Source: an uncultured Bacteroides sp. | Lineage (GTDB): Bacteria; Bacteroidota; Bacteroidia; Bacteroidales; Bacteroidaceae | Direction: 5' to 3' | Assembly: GCA_944319875.1 (NCBI GenBank) | Contig: CALUFR010000017.1 | Location: 1 to 64,000, forward strand | Length of the DNA stretch: 64,000 nucleotides | In this document: positions 27,539 to 38,100 of the stretch, in pieces | Numbering within the stretch: the stretch's first letter is position 1 | Layout of the letters: every line of letters begins with the position of its first letter | Program-made: the position numbers and the translations under genes | Notes under the pieces: model-generated | Seen by the model: only the letters and a program-made list of their open reading frames with translations | What the model was told of the DNA's origin: nothing | Database searches by the model: none

Positions 27539-28129
27539 ATGGATCCGAAAAAAGAAACCATCAACGAAGAAGAGCTGAAAGCCCACAACGCTCAAGAAGA
27601 GCCAAATGGCGAGGGCAAAGCAGAAGAGACAGCAACCGAAACACAGGAAACCACCGAAACAGAGGAAACGGAACAGGCTGACGAACTGGCTAAGCTCCAG
27701 GAAGACCTGAGCAACATGAAAGACAAGTACCTGCGCCTTTCCGCCGAATTCGACAACTATCGCAAACGGACGATGAAGGAAAAGGCCGAACTCATCCTGA
27801 ACGGTGGCGAAAAGAGCATCAGCAGCATCCTACCTATCGTGGATGACTTCGAGCGCGCACTGAAGAACATGGAGACTGCCGAGGACGTAGCCGCTGTCAA
27901 GGAAGGTGTCGAACTGATATACAACAAGTTCATGACTGTGCTCGGACAGAACGGAGTGAAAGTCATCGAGACCAAAGAACAGCCGCTCAATACCGACTTC
28001 CACGAAGCCATCGCCGTCATCCCGGCACCGGCAGAAGAACTGAAAGGCAAGATACTGGACTGCGTACAGACTGGTTATACGTTAAACGACAAAGTGATCC
28101 GCCATGCCAAAGTGGTAGTCGGAGAATAA
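27539..28129 (+). CDS. grpE: nucleotide exchange factor GrpE
   Basis: 196 aa from ATG 27539 ([13 protein letters not shown]); a TTG 90 bases upstream in frame is unlikely. An acidic, low-complexity N-terminus (~1-70, many E and T) is followed by the long dimer coiled coil and the conserved core [15 protein letters not shown] (~75) and [12 protein letters not shown] (~97). The C-terminal beta domain contains [10 protein letters not shown] and [22 protein letters not shown]. GrpE releases ADP from DnaK. It forms an operon with dnaJ (19-base gap); dnaK itself is not in the window. Confidence 0.95.
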   Translation: MDPKKETINEEELKAHNAQEEPNGEGKAEETATETQETTETEETEQADELAKLQEDLSNMKDKYLRLSAEFDNYRKRTMKEKAELILNGGEKSISSILPIVDDFERALKNMETAEDVAAVKEGVELIYNKFMTVLGQNGVKVIETKEQPLNTDFHEAIAVIPAPAEELKGKILDCVQTGYTLNDKVIRHAKVVVGE

Positions 28130-28148
28130 AGACAGTAACAATAGGGAT

Positions 28149-29315
28149 ATGGAAAAAAGAGATTACTACGAGGTACTGGGAGTAGACAAGAAGGCGTCGG
28201 CCGACGAAATCAAGAAAGCCTACCGTAAAAAAGCCATCCAATATCATCCAGACAAGAACCCGGGCGACAAGGAAGCGGAAGAAAAATTCAAGGAGGCGGC
28301 TGAAGCCTACGATGTGCTAAGCAATCCTGAGAAGCGTGCCCGCTACGACCAGTTCGGCTTTGCGGGCATGAGCGGCGCGGCCGGTAACGGTGGACCCTTC
28401 GGTGGCTTCAGCGGCGGCATGTCCATGGACGACATCTTCTCTATGTTCGGCGATATCTTCGGCGGTCACGGGGGAGGATTCGGAAGCTTTGGAGGATTCG
28501 GAGGAAGCAGTACCCAACAACGCCGTTTCCGCGGTTCGGATCTCCGGGTGAAGGTGAAGCTTAATCTGAAAGAAATATCCACGGGCGTGGAGAAAAAGTT
28601 CAAGCTGAAGAAATACGTCACCTGTAGCCACTGCCACGGCACGGGTGCCGAAGGCAATGGAGGAAGCGAGACTTGTCCTACCTGCAAGGGTTCGGGCTCC
28701 GTCATCCGCAACCAGCAAACCATCTTGGGCACCATGCAGACGCGTACCACCTGCCCCACTTGCGGCGGCGAAGGTAAAGTCATCAAGAACAAATGTAAGG
28801 AATGCGCAGGCGAAGGAATCGTTTATGGCGAAGAAGTGGTAACGGTAAAGATACCGGCCGGTGTGGCCGAAGGCATGCAACTTTCCATGACCGGAAAGGG
28901 AAATGCGGGCAAGCATAACGGCCTGCCGGGCGACCTCCTCATCCTCATTGAAGAAGAACCGGACAAGGAACTGATTCGTGAAGAAAATGACCTCATTTAT
29001 AACCTCCTGTTGAGCTTCCCCACAGCAGCCTTGGGCGGCGCTGTGGAAGTGCCCACTATCGACGGCAAAGTGAAAGTAAAAATAGAACCGGGAACCCAGC
29101 CGGGCAAAGTACTCCGCCTGCGGAACAAAGGTCTGCCCAGCGTCAACGGTTACGGCATAGGTGACCTGCTGGTCAACGTCAGTGTCTACGTTCCCGAGGC
29201 CCTGAGCAAAGATGAAAAGAAAGCACTGGAAGAGATGGAGGGTTCTGACAACTTCAAACCGAATGCTTCCATAAAAGAAAAAATCTTCAGGAAGTTCAAG
29301 AGTTTGTTCGAATAA
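28149..29315 (+). CDS. dnaJ: chaperone DnaJ (type I)
   Basis: 388 aa with all type I parts: J domain (1-70) with the HPD motif in [10 protein letters not shown]; a Gly/Phe-rich linker (~75-125, rich in GGF and GGFGG); four zinc-binding CxxCxGxG repeats ([32 protein letters not shown], ~160-225); and a C-terminal substrate domain ([18 protein letters not shown]). DnaJ delivers unfolded proteins to DnaK and stimulates its ATPase. It is cotranscribed with grpE and followed by a strong terminator. Confidence 0.96.
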   Translation: MEKRDYYEVLGVDKKASADEIKKAYRKKAIQYHPDKNPGDKEAEEKFKEAAEAYDVLSNPEKRARYDQFGFAGMSGAAGNGGPFGGFSGGMSMDDIFSMFGDIFGGHGGGFGSFGGFGGSSTQQRRFRGSDLRVKVKLNLKEISTGVEKKFKLKKYVTCSHCHGTGAEGNGGSETCPTCKGSGSVIRNQQTILGTMQTRTTCPTCGGEGKVIKNKCKECAGEGIVYGEEVVTVKIPAGVAEGMQLSMTGKGNAGKHNGLPGDLLILIEEEPDKELIREENDLIYNLLLSFPTAALGGAVEVPTIDGKVKVKIEPGTQPGKVLRLRNKGLPSVNGYGIGDLLVNVSVYVPEALSKDEKKALEEMEGSDNFKPNASIKEKIFRKFKSLFE

Positions 29316-29328
29316 AGTCTTTACATAG

Positions 29329-29357
29329 AAATGGAGGGTGTTTCAAGCCCTCCATTT
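29329..29357 (+). terminator. terminator after dnaJ
   Basis: AAATGGAGGG (29329-29338) pairs perfectly with CCCTCCATTT (29348-29357) around a 9-base loop, followed by ATTTTAT. It may also serve the nan operon coming from the other side. Confidence 0.8.
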
Positions 29358-29413
29358 ATTTTATCCTGTTTTCCCCTTACGTTGGCACGTCTACAAGCCG
29401 GTAAAAGTAAAAA

Positions 29414-30730
29414 TCAAAAATCTATTCTTACAATTGTAGGAGTACGCACTCCGGGCTTAACCTCTCCATTTATATAAAAGAAGGAGTTCTTATAGGGCAC
29501 AACCACTGCTCCTGCGCGAGCCAAATTAGAAGAAGTGTATATAGTCTGCCATTCACGGCTAAAAACATTATAGACCAATAGATCCTTATTAAACTTATAC
29601 CATTCTACCGGATGCGATAAGTAATCCGGAGCCGGATTCCGCAAAGCCTGTAGGAAGATGTCCTTATTGACACCTCCCATGCAAACAATCAGGCTATCAC
29701 CAACCGCCGCCGCTACTCCTCCTCCCAACGAGACCATCTCACCGCGGGCATTCGTGGGAGAAGACAAAGGAACCCACTCATCACTTTCCAACAGATATTT
29801 GTAGCCATCCGTGGACAAAGAAGCTTCCATATCCGGAGACGCGGCCGAAAAGCCGCCCCACAAATAAATCGCCATTTCCCCCGTTTCACTTTTTTGAGCG
29901 GCACATACAGGCTGAGTGCGGGGCATCCCCGGGAAAGGAGACAGTTCAACCCACCCTTCAGACGGCTTTTCCAAGTTCAGGCAACAGAAGGTATTAGAAG
30001 CCTTTCCATTTCGGTTTCCTCCCACCACATACAGCTTATTATGCACCAGACAACCGGACATGTTTTCCAATGTAAAAGGTAATGAAGGAAGATTTTCCAC
30101 GCCCAACTCACCATTTTCCACCGAAAGACGAAAAACCGTTGACACAGGACCGTCCTCATTCATTCCGCCCACACAGACCACTCCTCCGGGTATGGAAACA
30201 GAAAAGCCATAGGCTATCGGTTGCGGCAATTCTCCTACTTTCTGCCAAGATAACAATGTGTCTCCCGCGATTGACGCTGCATACACATCCTTATAATACA
30301 TCTTACTTCCCCCCTTCTCCGCAGGGATATCAGGGAAATTAGCCCCGCCTGCCAATAACAATACATCATCTATACAGCCGACGAAGGAAGCGGAAACGCC
30401 TTGAGAAAATTGACTACTATCTTCAACAAACTTATTTAGCTGATGCAAGAACTTTACACTAAAATCTTTTCTTCCGCCCTCAAACAATACAGAACTACTA
30501 CTTGCTTTAGAGATCAAAGGATTGTTGATGGTATCTGAATAGTTAATCATATCCAGCTCAAACAAGTAATCTTGATGCTCCAACAAAATTGAGGCCTGTA
30601 TCTGTTGTATAAACATTATATCTGACAACAATACTAAAAATAATTTTCTGACAAACAATAGTTCAATATACCGATGGGAAACTTTTATATACATAATACT
30701 CACAAAGAATTGAATTAAATGTCTATACAT
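29414..30730 (-). CDS. NanM-like cyclically permuted mutarotase (kelch propeller)
   Basis: Up to 438 aa. The start is uncertain: ATG 30730, or ATG 30694 (MYIKVSHRYIELLF), which better gives a signal peptide (RKLFLVLLSDIMFIQQIQA). The rest is a kelch-type six-bladed propeller: VLLLAGGANFPD (~125), VVCVGGMNEDG, LYVVGGNRNGK, AIYLWGGFS, LIVCMGGVN, and SFFYINGEVKPGVRTP at the end. The first blade is shared between the two ends, as in the NanM (YjhT) family, which speeds the alpha-to-beta conversion of free sialic acid in the periplasm. Its place at the end of a sialic acid operon supports that. AT-rich like the four genes before it. A possible own -7 (TAAATTTG, 30837-30844 on the minus strand) lies in the 134-base gap upstream. 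Confidence 0.8.
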   Translation of the reverse strand: MYRHLIQFFVSIMYIKVSHRYIELLFVRKLFLVLLSDIMFIQQIQASILLEHQDYLFELDMINYSDTINNPLISKASSSSVLFEGGRKDFSVKFLHQLNKFVEDSSQFSQGVSASFVGCIDDVLLLAGGANFPDIPAEKGGSKMYYKDVYAASIAGDTLLSWQKVGELPQPIAYGFSVSIPGGVVCVGGMNEDGPVSTVFRLSVENGELGVENLPSLPFTLENMSGCLVHNKLYVVGGNRNGKASNTFCCLNLEKPSEGWVELSPFPGMPRTQPVCAAQKSETGEMAIYLWGGFSAASPDMEASLSTDGYKYLLESDEWVPLSSPTNARGEMVSLGGGVAAAVGDSLIVCMGGVNKDIFLQALRNPAPDYLSHPVEWYKFNKDLLVYNVFSREWQTIYTSSNLARAGAVVVPYKNSFFYINGEVKPGVRTPTIVRIDF

Positions 30731-30864
30731 AAAATATTATGAATTGATAACAAAGCATTATAGTTACAATTATCCCATTATATCTAAGAAATCAATGTAA
30801 TATTTCCTATCTATAATCCGTTCACAGATATTACATCAAATTTATACGAAGAACATTTCTTTTA

Positions 30865-31956
30865 CTAAAATCCTGCATCAAATAATTGTATAAGTTTGTC
30901 CCTCACCGTAACAGCCTTTTGTATCATTCCAACATCAGAAGGATGAACGTAATCAACCCATGCATCCTCATGAAAATTAAAGTCTTCTCTACAAATATAG
31001 TGTATATTTTCCACACCCATTTCAAACAAATCATCATAAGCCATTTTCGTTTTAGTATTTGCACTATCACATTCAGCTTCTCTTTCGCGATTAGTCATGC
31101 AATTACTGTAACCAGCATGCTCCATGATTACTATCGGTTCATTCTTGTGGACTGAACGTATTTTTCTCACCGCATTGATTGTATGTTCAGTCAACATTGC
31201 ATCCTTTGTCAAATTAGAAACACAATCCAAAATATATACTCGAGCGTCTATTTCATTTATAAAATCGAGTACTTCATCTTCCAATTTTCCATTCCCCGAG
31301 AACCCTAAATTAACGACAGGGCACCCAATATAACGTTGAAGAATATTTGTCCATGCCATACCTGGACGAGAAGCACATGCACCTTGGGTAATAGAGGTTC
31401 CATATACAACAATAGGCTTCTGATTTAATCGAGGTAGAAAATGAAAAAACTTATTGGATTCAATTCCTATTTCCATCCATCTTATCTCATTATATAAAGG
31501 TAAAAAGAGACAATATGTGGAATGAAAATCATCAACTACCAAATCATCAAATTTATATACAACTGTATCACCAAAATGATAAGTCCCTGAACAAAACAAC
31601 CATCCATTATCTTTAATTTTATACATATCTATACCAGAAACACCTGTAGGAGGCATATGAGGCATTCCCAAAACATCTGACACCACATAACGAATTTGTA
31701 TACATGACGCATCAGTCTGAAATCTAATAGATAAGCCAGAAGAGTGACGAGACAATTTCCATACCGGTTCTCGAACTCGGGATTGTGCCCTAAATGGTAA
31801 TCTTGTATAAAACATATCCCCATCGTGAACAAAACCCTGATTATTTATCACACCAAATTGTTCTTTCATCGGGTTATACCAATTAAATTGTCCCCATAAT
31901 TCCACACCAACAAGAAAGAGAACACATGTAAGAATATACTTTAACATAAGCATCAT
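30865..31956 (-). CDS. SGNH/GDSL hydrolase, candidate sialic acid or glycan esterase
   Basis: 363 aa with a signal peptide (VGVELWG-QFN). Residues ~30-165 form a beta-rich N-domain with GIDMY (~107), matching the GxDLY signature found in front of GDSL domains in Bacteroidetes. The SGNH domain follows: block I VVYGTSITQGA (Ser nucleophile ~186), block III GFSGNGK (Gly/Asn), and block V DYVHPSDVG (Asp and His). The family removes O-acyl groups from sugars. In Tannerella the nan operon carries the sialate O-acetylesterase NanS, so this may be a functional analogue, but it is not clearly the same subfamily. Its start overlaps the sulfatase stop (ATGATG over TGA), so it is translationally coupled. 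Confidence 0.75.
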   Translation of the reverse strand: MMLMLKYILTCVLFLVGVELWGQFNWYNPMKEQFGVINNQGFVHDGDMFYTRLPFRAQSRVREPVWKLSRHSSGLSIRFQTDASCIQIRYVVSDVLGMPHMPPTGVSGIDMYKIKDNGWLFCSGTYHFGDTVVYKFDDLVVDDFHSTYCLFLPLYNEIRWMEIGIESNKFFHFLPRLNQKPIVVYGTSITQGACASRPGMAWTNILQRYIGCPVVNLGFSGNGKLEDEVLDFINEIDARVYILDCVSNLTKDAMLTEHTINAVRKIRSVHKNEPIVIMEHAGYSNCMTNREREAECDSANTKTKMAYDDLFEMGVENIHYICREDFNFHEDAWVDYVHPSDVGMIQKAVTVRDKLIQLFDAGF

Positions 31957-33440
31957 TTCTCTTCAATAAAATAGTCTAAATATCCCCATCTAAAATCAGG
32001 TTGTGTATAATCAACCTCATTTCTCAATATTGCCTTCACTTCTTCATTTATAGCTCTTAGTTTATCAGGGTTCCGAATGGGATCATTAGTAAACTCCTGC
32101 CATTCGGAAAGTACTGTTTTTAAATTCTCAAGAACAGATTTATACTCTTCTTTACCTGAAAGATTGTGAAATTCATGTGGATCCACCCACAAATCATATA
32201 ATTCATAAAGAGGGGGCCTTTTCCATGTTTGAAAGACATGCTTCATTGAGTCAGGTGCCATTTCCAGCTCTTCTACAGATAACCCTCCTGCAAAATGCCC
32301 CTCTTGATTCACATACAATTGATAATGTGGATTATCTTCCATATAGTTATAGTTCACAATAAGTTTATACCGAGAATCTCTAACACTTCTGCGTGGATAA
32401 TGCATAATAGGAGCACTCCCCATCCCTCCCGCAAAAATATAGGAATGAAGTTTCTCACTTTTACCATTTAGCACAGACAACAAACTTTTACCAGGAAGCT
32501 TTGCCGGCACTTTCCCTCCGGCTAACTCAATAAATGTAGGCAATAAATCTATTGATGAAATTAAAGCATTATTAATTACCCCTTGCTTAACATGACCCGG
32601 CCAGCTAACAATGAAAGGTATATGTAAACCTGCTTCATAATTACTACACTTTGCTCGAGGGAATTGCTCACCATGATCCGACATATATATAATAACAGTA
32701 TTGTCTAATAAGTTATTATCAGACATTTCCCGAAGTAAAAATCCTATAGATTCATCCAAACGATTCATACAATCATAATAGCTTTCTACAAAATATTTAT
32801 GCCTTGGTGAGTTGACATTAATATAAGGTAAAGGAGAGATCCGTGAGGAATCAACAAAGTGATGCGGCAATCCTTCCACCTCACGTTGAAGAGGGAAATG
32901 CGCATCCGGGAAATTAACCATCACAAAAAAAGGCTTACCATGTAACGATTTACAAAAAGCAACAGCCTTTTCAGCATATGATTTCAAATTCTTTTTTTCA
33001 AAATTAGAGCCACGATTATCCCAATAATCAAATGAAATGTCAGATTCCGGATTGACATGTTTTTTACCTATACAGGCTGAAGAATAGCCTAATTCTCTTA
33101 AATACTGAGGCAGTGTTTTTATACCTTCATACATACGGTACTTATGAGTCGCTAATCCTATTTGCCCATTTTGATGTGGGTATAATCCTGTAAAGATAGA
33201 ACTTCTAGAAGGGCTACTCACAGAATAAGTAACATAAGCATTCATAAATTTCATTCCATCTCTTGCCAGCGAATCAATATTGGGAGTATAAACTTTTGTA
33301 TTCCCATAACAACCTATATCACAGCCATTATCTTCCGAAACTATTAACAATATATTAGGAGTGTTCTGTGCATCTATAATATTTAAAGAAGAAATAGTTC
33401 CTGCCACAAAAAGTGACATTTTCAAACGACCAACTTTCAT
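31953..33440 (-). CDS. serine-type sulfatase (S1 family)
   Basis: 495 aa from ATG 33440 (MKVGRLKMSLF), which gives a signal peptide cleaved near IDA-QNT. Metal-site motif NILLIVSEDNGCDIG; catalytic signature SSPSRSSIFTGLYPHQ, in which the first Ser (~75) is to become formylglycine. A Ser rather than Cys at that place calls for the anaerobic maturase anSME, encoded elsewhere. Other conserved parts are MVNFPDAHFP, IIYMSDHGEQFPRAK (metal-binding DH) and GLHIPFIVSWPG. The beginning resembles the heparan N-sulfatase-like group of S1, but O-sulfate substrates are also possible. It lies between the SusD-like gene and the SGNH esterase of the nan operon, which points to sulfated sialoglycans such as colonic mucin. 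Confidence 0.85.
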   Translation of the reverse strand: MKVGRLKMSLFVAGTISSLNIIDAQNTPNILLIVSEDNGCDIGCYGNTKVYTPNIDSLARDGMKFMNAYVTYSVSSPSRSSIFTGLYPHQNGQIGLATHKYRMYEGIKTLPQYLRELGYSSACIGKKHVNPESDISFDYWDNRGSNFEKKNLKSYAEKAVAFCKSLHGKPFFVMVNFPDAHFPLQREVEGLPHHFVDSSRISPLPYINVNSPRHKYFVESYYDCMNRLDESIGFLLREMSDNNLLDNTVIIYMSDHGEQFPRAKCSNYEAGLHIPFIVSWPGHVKQGVINNALISSIDLLPTFIELAGGKVPAKLPGKSLLSVLNGKSEKLHSYIFAGGMGSAPIMHYPRRSVRDSRYKLIVNYNYMEDNPHYQLYVNQEGHFAGGLSVEELEMAPDSMKHVFQTWKRPPLYELYDLWVDPHEFHNLSGKEEYKSVLENLKTVLSEWQEFTNDPIRNPDKLRAINEEVKAILRNEVDYTQPDFRWGYLDYFIEEK

Positions 33441-33461
33441 ATTTTCATAATTTAAAATTAA

Positions 33462-33534
33462 GAAATGTACCAAAGTCATAGCAAGGCATTCTTCAAGTAT
33501 TTAGTATTACTTTTACTAAACTTTAGTACATTTC
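33462..33534 (-). promoter_or_regulatory. large intercistronic hairpin after the susD-like gene
   Basis: GAAATGTACCAAAGT (33462-33476) and ACTTTAGTACATTTC (33520-33534) pair over 14 of 15 bases. A second hairpin, TTTAGTA/TACTAAA (33500-33506, 33514-33520), competes with one arm. The structure lies in the 110-base gap between susD and the sulfatase. It may protect the susCD message or reduce downstream expression. Confidence 0.6.
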
Positions 33535-33550
33535 ATTCAAATACTACATA

Positions 33551-35125
33551 TTACTCTTCATACCCTGGTGTTTGTTCCAATTTAGGATCTCTATCCATTA
33601 AGGTTTTTTCAATAGGCCAAAGCAATTTATGAGATTCACTATCTTTTTCCAACACTGAATGTGGATTTTCTCCATACGTTGTTGCATAGGCCGCTACATC
33701 TGAATATACAAGAGGTTCCTTATTCACATCATGCAACCGTATCAAGTCAAACCATCTCTTCCCTTCAGCGACGAATTCCTTATCGCGTTCTTTCAATATA
33801 GCTAATTCATTTTCTGCATAATCCCCATCTACATATTTACAATCATCTGTAAAATATTCTCCATATGCACGTTTCCTTATTTGATTTATATAATCAGCGC
33901 AATGCCCCGACAAACCATTTTCAACCTCTGCCATCATTAATACAGCATCTGCATAACGATAAATGGGTATATCAGAATCATAATAACGTTTTCCGCTATC
34001 CACAGACCCCAACATTTTTTTCATTGAAACGCCAAATATAGTTAAAGTTTCATCACGATAATATTCCAAAAAAGTTGCATAACGCCTTGAATCAGTTTCA
34101 TCAAATGACTTCACAAATGCTTCTTTATACTCATGACGCAACAGTCCAGAACCACAAAGGTCTAATGGATCCTGATACAGATTTCCCATATTATCCCATG
34201 ACTGGCCTATAAACTGCGCAGATGAATAGACAAAAAATTCTCCCCAATTGGTAGACTCTTTTTTATCAAAATATATACTAAATATCATTTCTTTCTTCGC
34301 TGCAGTTTTATCACTTGCATCAAACAATTTTTCATAATTATCAACCAGCGCAAATTGTCCGATAATTTGTTCCAATGATTTTTTAGCTATCTCCAAATCC
34401 TCAACACCTCCAGCAGAATGATTACCTGTCGTAACTTTTGCAGACCACAAATAGACTTCAGCCTTTAACATTTGAGTTGCATATTTCGACCAAAAATAGG
34501 GACTTAAATCGCTATTTGCAGAATGACTAAAACCATCTTCAGATTTTTGTAAATCCTCTTTAATTTGCTGCAAGACAGTCTCTGCTGGAGCACGTTCCAA
34601 GTACAAATCTGTAACATCAAAAGCCCCATCTGATACTTTCACTTCAAGCTCAAGCGGAACACCTCCATAACTTCTATACAACCAAAAATAATAAAAAGCT
34701 CTCAACCCATAAACCTGCCCCTTATAATAGTTCAAATCGTCTTCGGACAAAAAAGAGCAAACATTTTCCAAATTATCGATAGCATGATTTACTTGGAGTA
34801 TATATGTATAAAATTCACCCCAATTACCTATTCCATAGTTGTCCTGTGACAAGTTATTTAATTTGATTACTTCATAATCCAATGAAGTTCCCACACTTGA
34901 AACGCCTGTTAATAAAGTTCCCCCTCTAGCTTCACCGTATAAAAAATAATTTTCATAATTTTCTCTAACATCTCGATGAAGGCCAATAATAAAAGCCTCT
35001 ACTTGCCCTTTTTCCTTCCAAAAATTACCTGCACCATAAAAATCTTCAGGATTTAAATCCAAATTGTCACAAGCAACCATTAAAAGGCCTGCAACAAACA
35101 TTGATATATACACATGCTTTTTCAT
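33551..35125 (-). CDS. SusD/RagB-family outer-membrane glycan-binding lipoprotein (NanU-like)
   Basis: 524 aa with the lipoprotein signal LLMVA-C (Cys19). The start of the mature chain, NLDLNPEDFYGAGNFWKEKG, and the helical tetratricopeptide-like parts (VYGLRAFYYFWLYRSYGGVPL ~145; YRYADAVLMMAEVENGL ~395; EFVAEGKRWFDLIRLHD ~465) are typical SusD. The C-terminus ends LWPIEKTLMDRDPKLEQTPGY, as usual in the family. It lies on the surface as the lid of the SusC channel and binds the glycan. In a nan operon the likely ligand is sialic acid or a sialoglycan. 12 bases separate it from the SusC gene. Confidence 0.9.
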   Translation of the reverse strand: MKKHVYISMFVAGLLMVACDNLDLNPEDFYGAGNFWKEKGQVEAFIIGLHRDVRENYENYFLYGEARGGTLLTGVSSVGTSLDYEVIKLNNLSQDNYGIGNWGEFYTYILQVNHAIDNLENVCSFLSEDDLNYYKGQVYGLRAFYYFWLYRSYGGVPLELEVKVSDGAFDVTDLYLERAPAETVLQQIKEDLQKSEDGFSHSANSDLSPYFWSKYATQMLKAEVYLWSAKVTTGNHSAGGVEDLEIAKKSLEQIIGQFALVDNYEKLFDASDKTAAKKEMIFSIYFDKKESTNWGEFFVYSSAQFIGQSWDNMGNLYQDPLDLCGSGLLRHEYKEAFVKSFDETDSRRYATFLEYYRDETLTIFGVSMKKMLGSVDSGKRYYDSDIPIYRYADAVLMMAEVENGLSGHCADYINQIRKRAYGEYFTDDCKYVDGDYAENELAILKERDKEFVAEGKRWFDLIRLHDVNKEPLVYSDVAAYATTYGENPHSVLEKDSESHKLLWPIEKTLMDRDPKLEQTPGYEE

Positions 35126-35137
35126 AACTCATCTATA

Positions 35138-38100
35138 TTAAAAACTAACATTTATACCAAATATAACAGAACGTGGTAATGAATATCCTCCCTGTGAATT
35201 AGCTCCATATTCGGGTGAAAACATTGTTTTAGAGCCAGCCCAAAGATATCCTAAATTTTGAGCCGTTACTGAAAGTTCCACACTTTGTATAAAAGCTTTT
35301 TTCAACCAATCTGTCGAAATCCGATATGCCATTGAAATATCTCTAAATGCCAAGTAATCACCTTTATACATAAACATAGAGGTCGTACGGGCATAATTAC
35401 GTTTCCCCAATTGGTCAGCACGCATATAGATAGGATATTTAGCATTAACATTAGTTTCGGACCAAGTATCCTTTACCAAGTCTATACTATTATATGCCCC
35501 CTGCATATCACCCAATATCCACGGAGTACGAGTATCTGTCACAATATGCCCCAACGCATAATCTAAACGAGTAGACAAAGAAAGATTCTTCCATGATAAA
35601 ATAAAGTTAAATCCACCAGTCCATTTAGGAACTTTGTTCCCTATTTTCACTTGGTCATATTGATCAATTACTCCATCATTATTTACATCTTTCCACTTTA
35701 CATCACCTGGTTGAATCGGCAGTCCTTCTTTCTTCTCTTCATCCGTCAATTTCGACCAAGCCTCCGGACCATATAAAACTTTATTATTAGAACCATTATC
35801 CCCCACTGATTTATCAATCAAATTTCCGGGAATTTCATCATAACTCTTATATATACCCTCAGCTTTATAAGCATACACGTCTCCCCAAGATTGCCCTTCT
35901 TGATATCCTCCAACCCATATTTTTTCATTTCCATTTCCAGAATATACCTCAAAAGCTTCCTGCCGATTTAAAGGTGTACCGTTGTTAGGCAACGATATTA
36001 TTTTATTTTTATTGTATGCAATATTCCAGTTTACATTGAATTTCCAATCTTTCGTATTCACAATCCTGGCTGCAAAATCGAATTCAAAACCTGTGTTTTG
36101 GATTTCGCCATTATTTGTTTTAAAAGAATACAATCCTGCATGCGAAGGCAATTTAATATCCGCAAACTTATCCGTCGTCCGCCGATTATAATATGTCAGA
36201 TTTAAATTGTACTTATTTGCCAAGAAACTTATATCCAAGCCTACTTCAAAAGTCCGAGACTTTTCCCATCTCAAATTAGAATTGGCAAGTCCTGTAATAT
36301 CATATCTTGCAGTCTCACTGTTATATGCATAGTTTAACAAAAATCCATTATAACCTCCATATGAATATGTAGAATATCCCCCTTGCAAATCATATGCACC
36401 AATTCCTGAAACATTTCCATTCAAACCATAACTAGCTCTCAATTTTCCAAAAGAAATTATATCAAGTAAAGATTTCATAAAATCTTCTTTACTGAAAACC
36501 CAGCCAGCGGACAAGCCTGGAAAAACGCCCCATCGATTATCCCCCAACAATTTAGAATATCCATCCCGACGTAACACAAATGAGAATAGATATTTACTCT
36601 TATAATCATAATTCAGACGTCCAAAGAAAGACATGATACGTTCTCTTTCATGCCATGAATCAATCTCCCGTCCCTCCTGCTGAGTCAAATTTAAATCTTG
36701 AAAATCATCTGTAGGAGCACCATATCCATAAGCATCAAATCCCTTTCGATAAGAATCATAATATTCAAATCCTAACATTGCAGAGATGAAATGATTTTTA
36801 TACATTTTTTTTTCATAATTCAAAACTGCATTATAAGTCTGATTCAAATAACGATCATAACTGTCATAACTTTCTCTTTTGCTATCAACAGTATTTACTC
36901 CCGTCATCAAATCTCTATTAAAAGCTTCTTTCTTCAACTCATCAATATACCAGCTACCTGTGATTTTCAAATTTAATCCTTGCAAAATATCTATCACAAA
37001 AGATTGATTAAAATTATATTTATTCCCATTATTATCCCTTATACGATTTTTCCAATTTATGAGATAATTCGAGTCTTCTAATCCTCGTACTCCAATAAGA
37101 TACTCCCCATTTTCATTTACACCTCTAAAAGTTGGAGGTACACTCAAAACTCTACTAAAATAATTCGCAATATCCTGTTCCTCCTTCACGCTAGATTGAT
37201 AAACACCGTAACTTTTAGAGTCCACAAACGACACTGTGGACAAGGAAGTTAACCATTTACGAACTTTGTAATCTGCATTTAGCGTAAATGAAAATCTTTT
37301 ATAATAATTGCCTACAGCATTTCCCTGGCTATCGTTATAGCCAAAACTAGCATAGTAGTTTCCCTTATCATTTCCTCCAGAGATACTCAAATTATAATCT
37401 TGAGTAATTGCACAATCTTTAATATTAGTATCTCTTAAATCAAATTCCTTATAAATGATTTTATCACCATATACAGGATCAATCATAGTTTTCCACCCTT
37501 TATCTAGCAAAAAAGCATATTCATCCGTATATATCATAGGACTCCAGTTTGCATTACTTACCTTATTACCATCAGCAATTGTTCCATCGGCATTAAAATA
37601 AATATTTCCGGTTCCATACGGTTGAGCGCCTTTTAAATTTTCCATACTTGCAGTGCCTAACCAACTACCATCACTAAGTTGACAAATTTGCCCAGCTCTC
37701 TGCCAGGCTAATCTCTGATAATACAAATAATCTTCCCCATTTAAAAAATTCCAAGTATCACGAAAATAATTCAACCCCAATTTTGCCTTAAAATTAATCT
37801 CAGAACGCCCTTTTTTCCCACGCTTTGTAGTAACTAAAATAACACCATTATTTGCTCGTGCACCATAGATTGCCGTAGCACCTGCATCCTTCATAATTTC
37901 CATGGATTCTATGTCTTCAGGATTAATGTCACTCAAATCTTCCCGAACCTGCCCATCCACTACAACCAAAGGAGAACCTGTCCCATCTAAATTCGTTCCT
38001 CCCCGTAATACCATCGTAGGCACATCACCCGGATTTCCACTAGTTTGTTGTACTCTTAAACCTGATACAGCTCCAGATAATGCTTGGGCAGGATTTGTAT

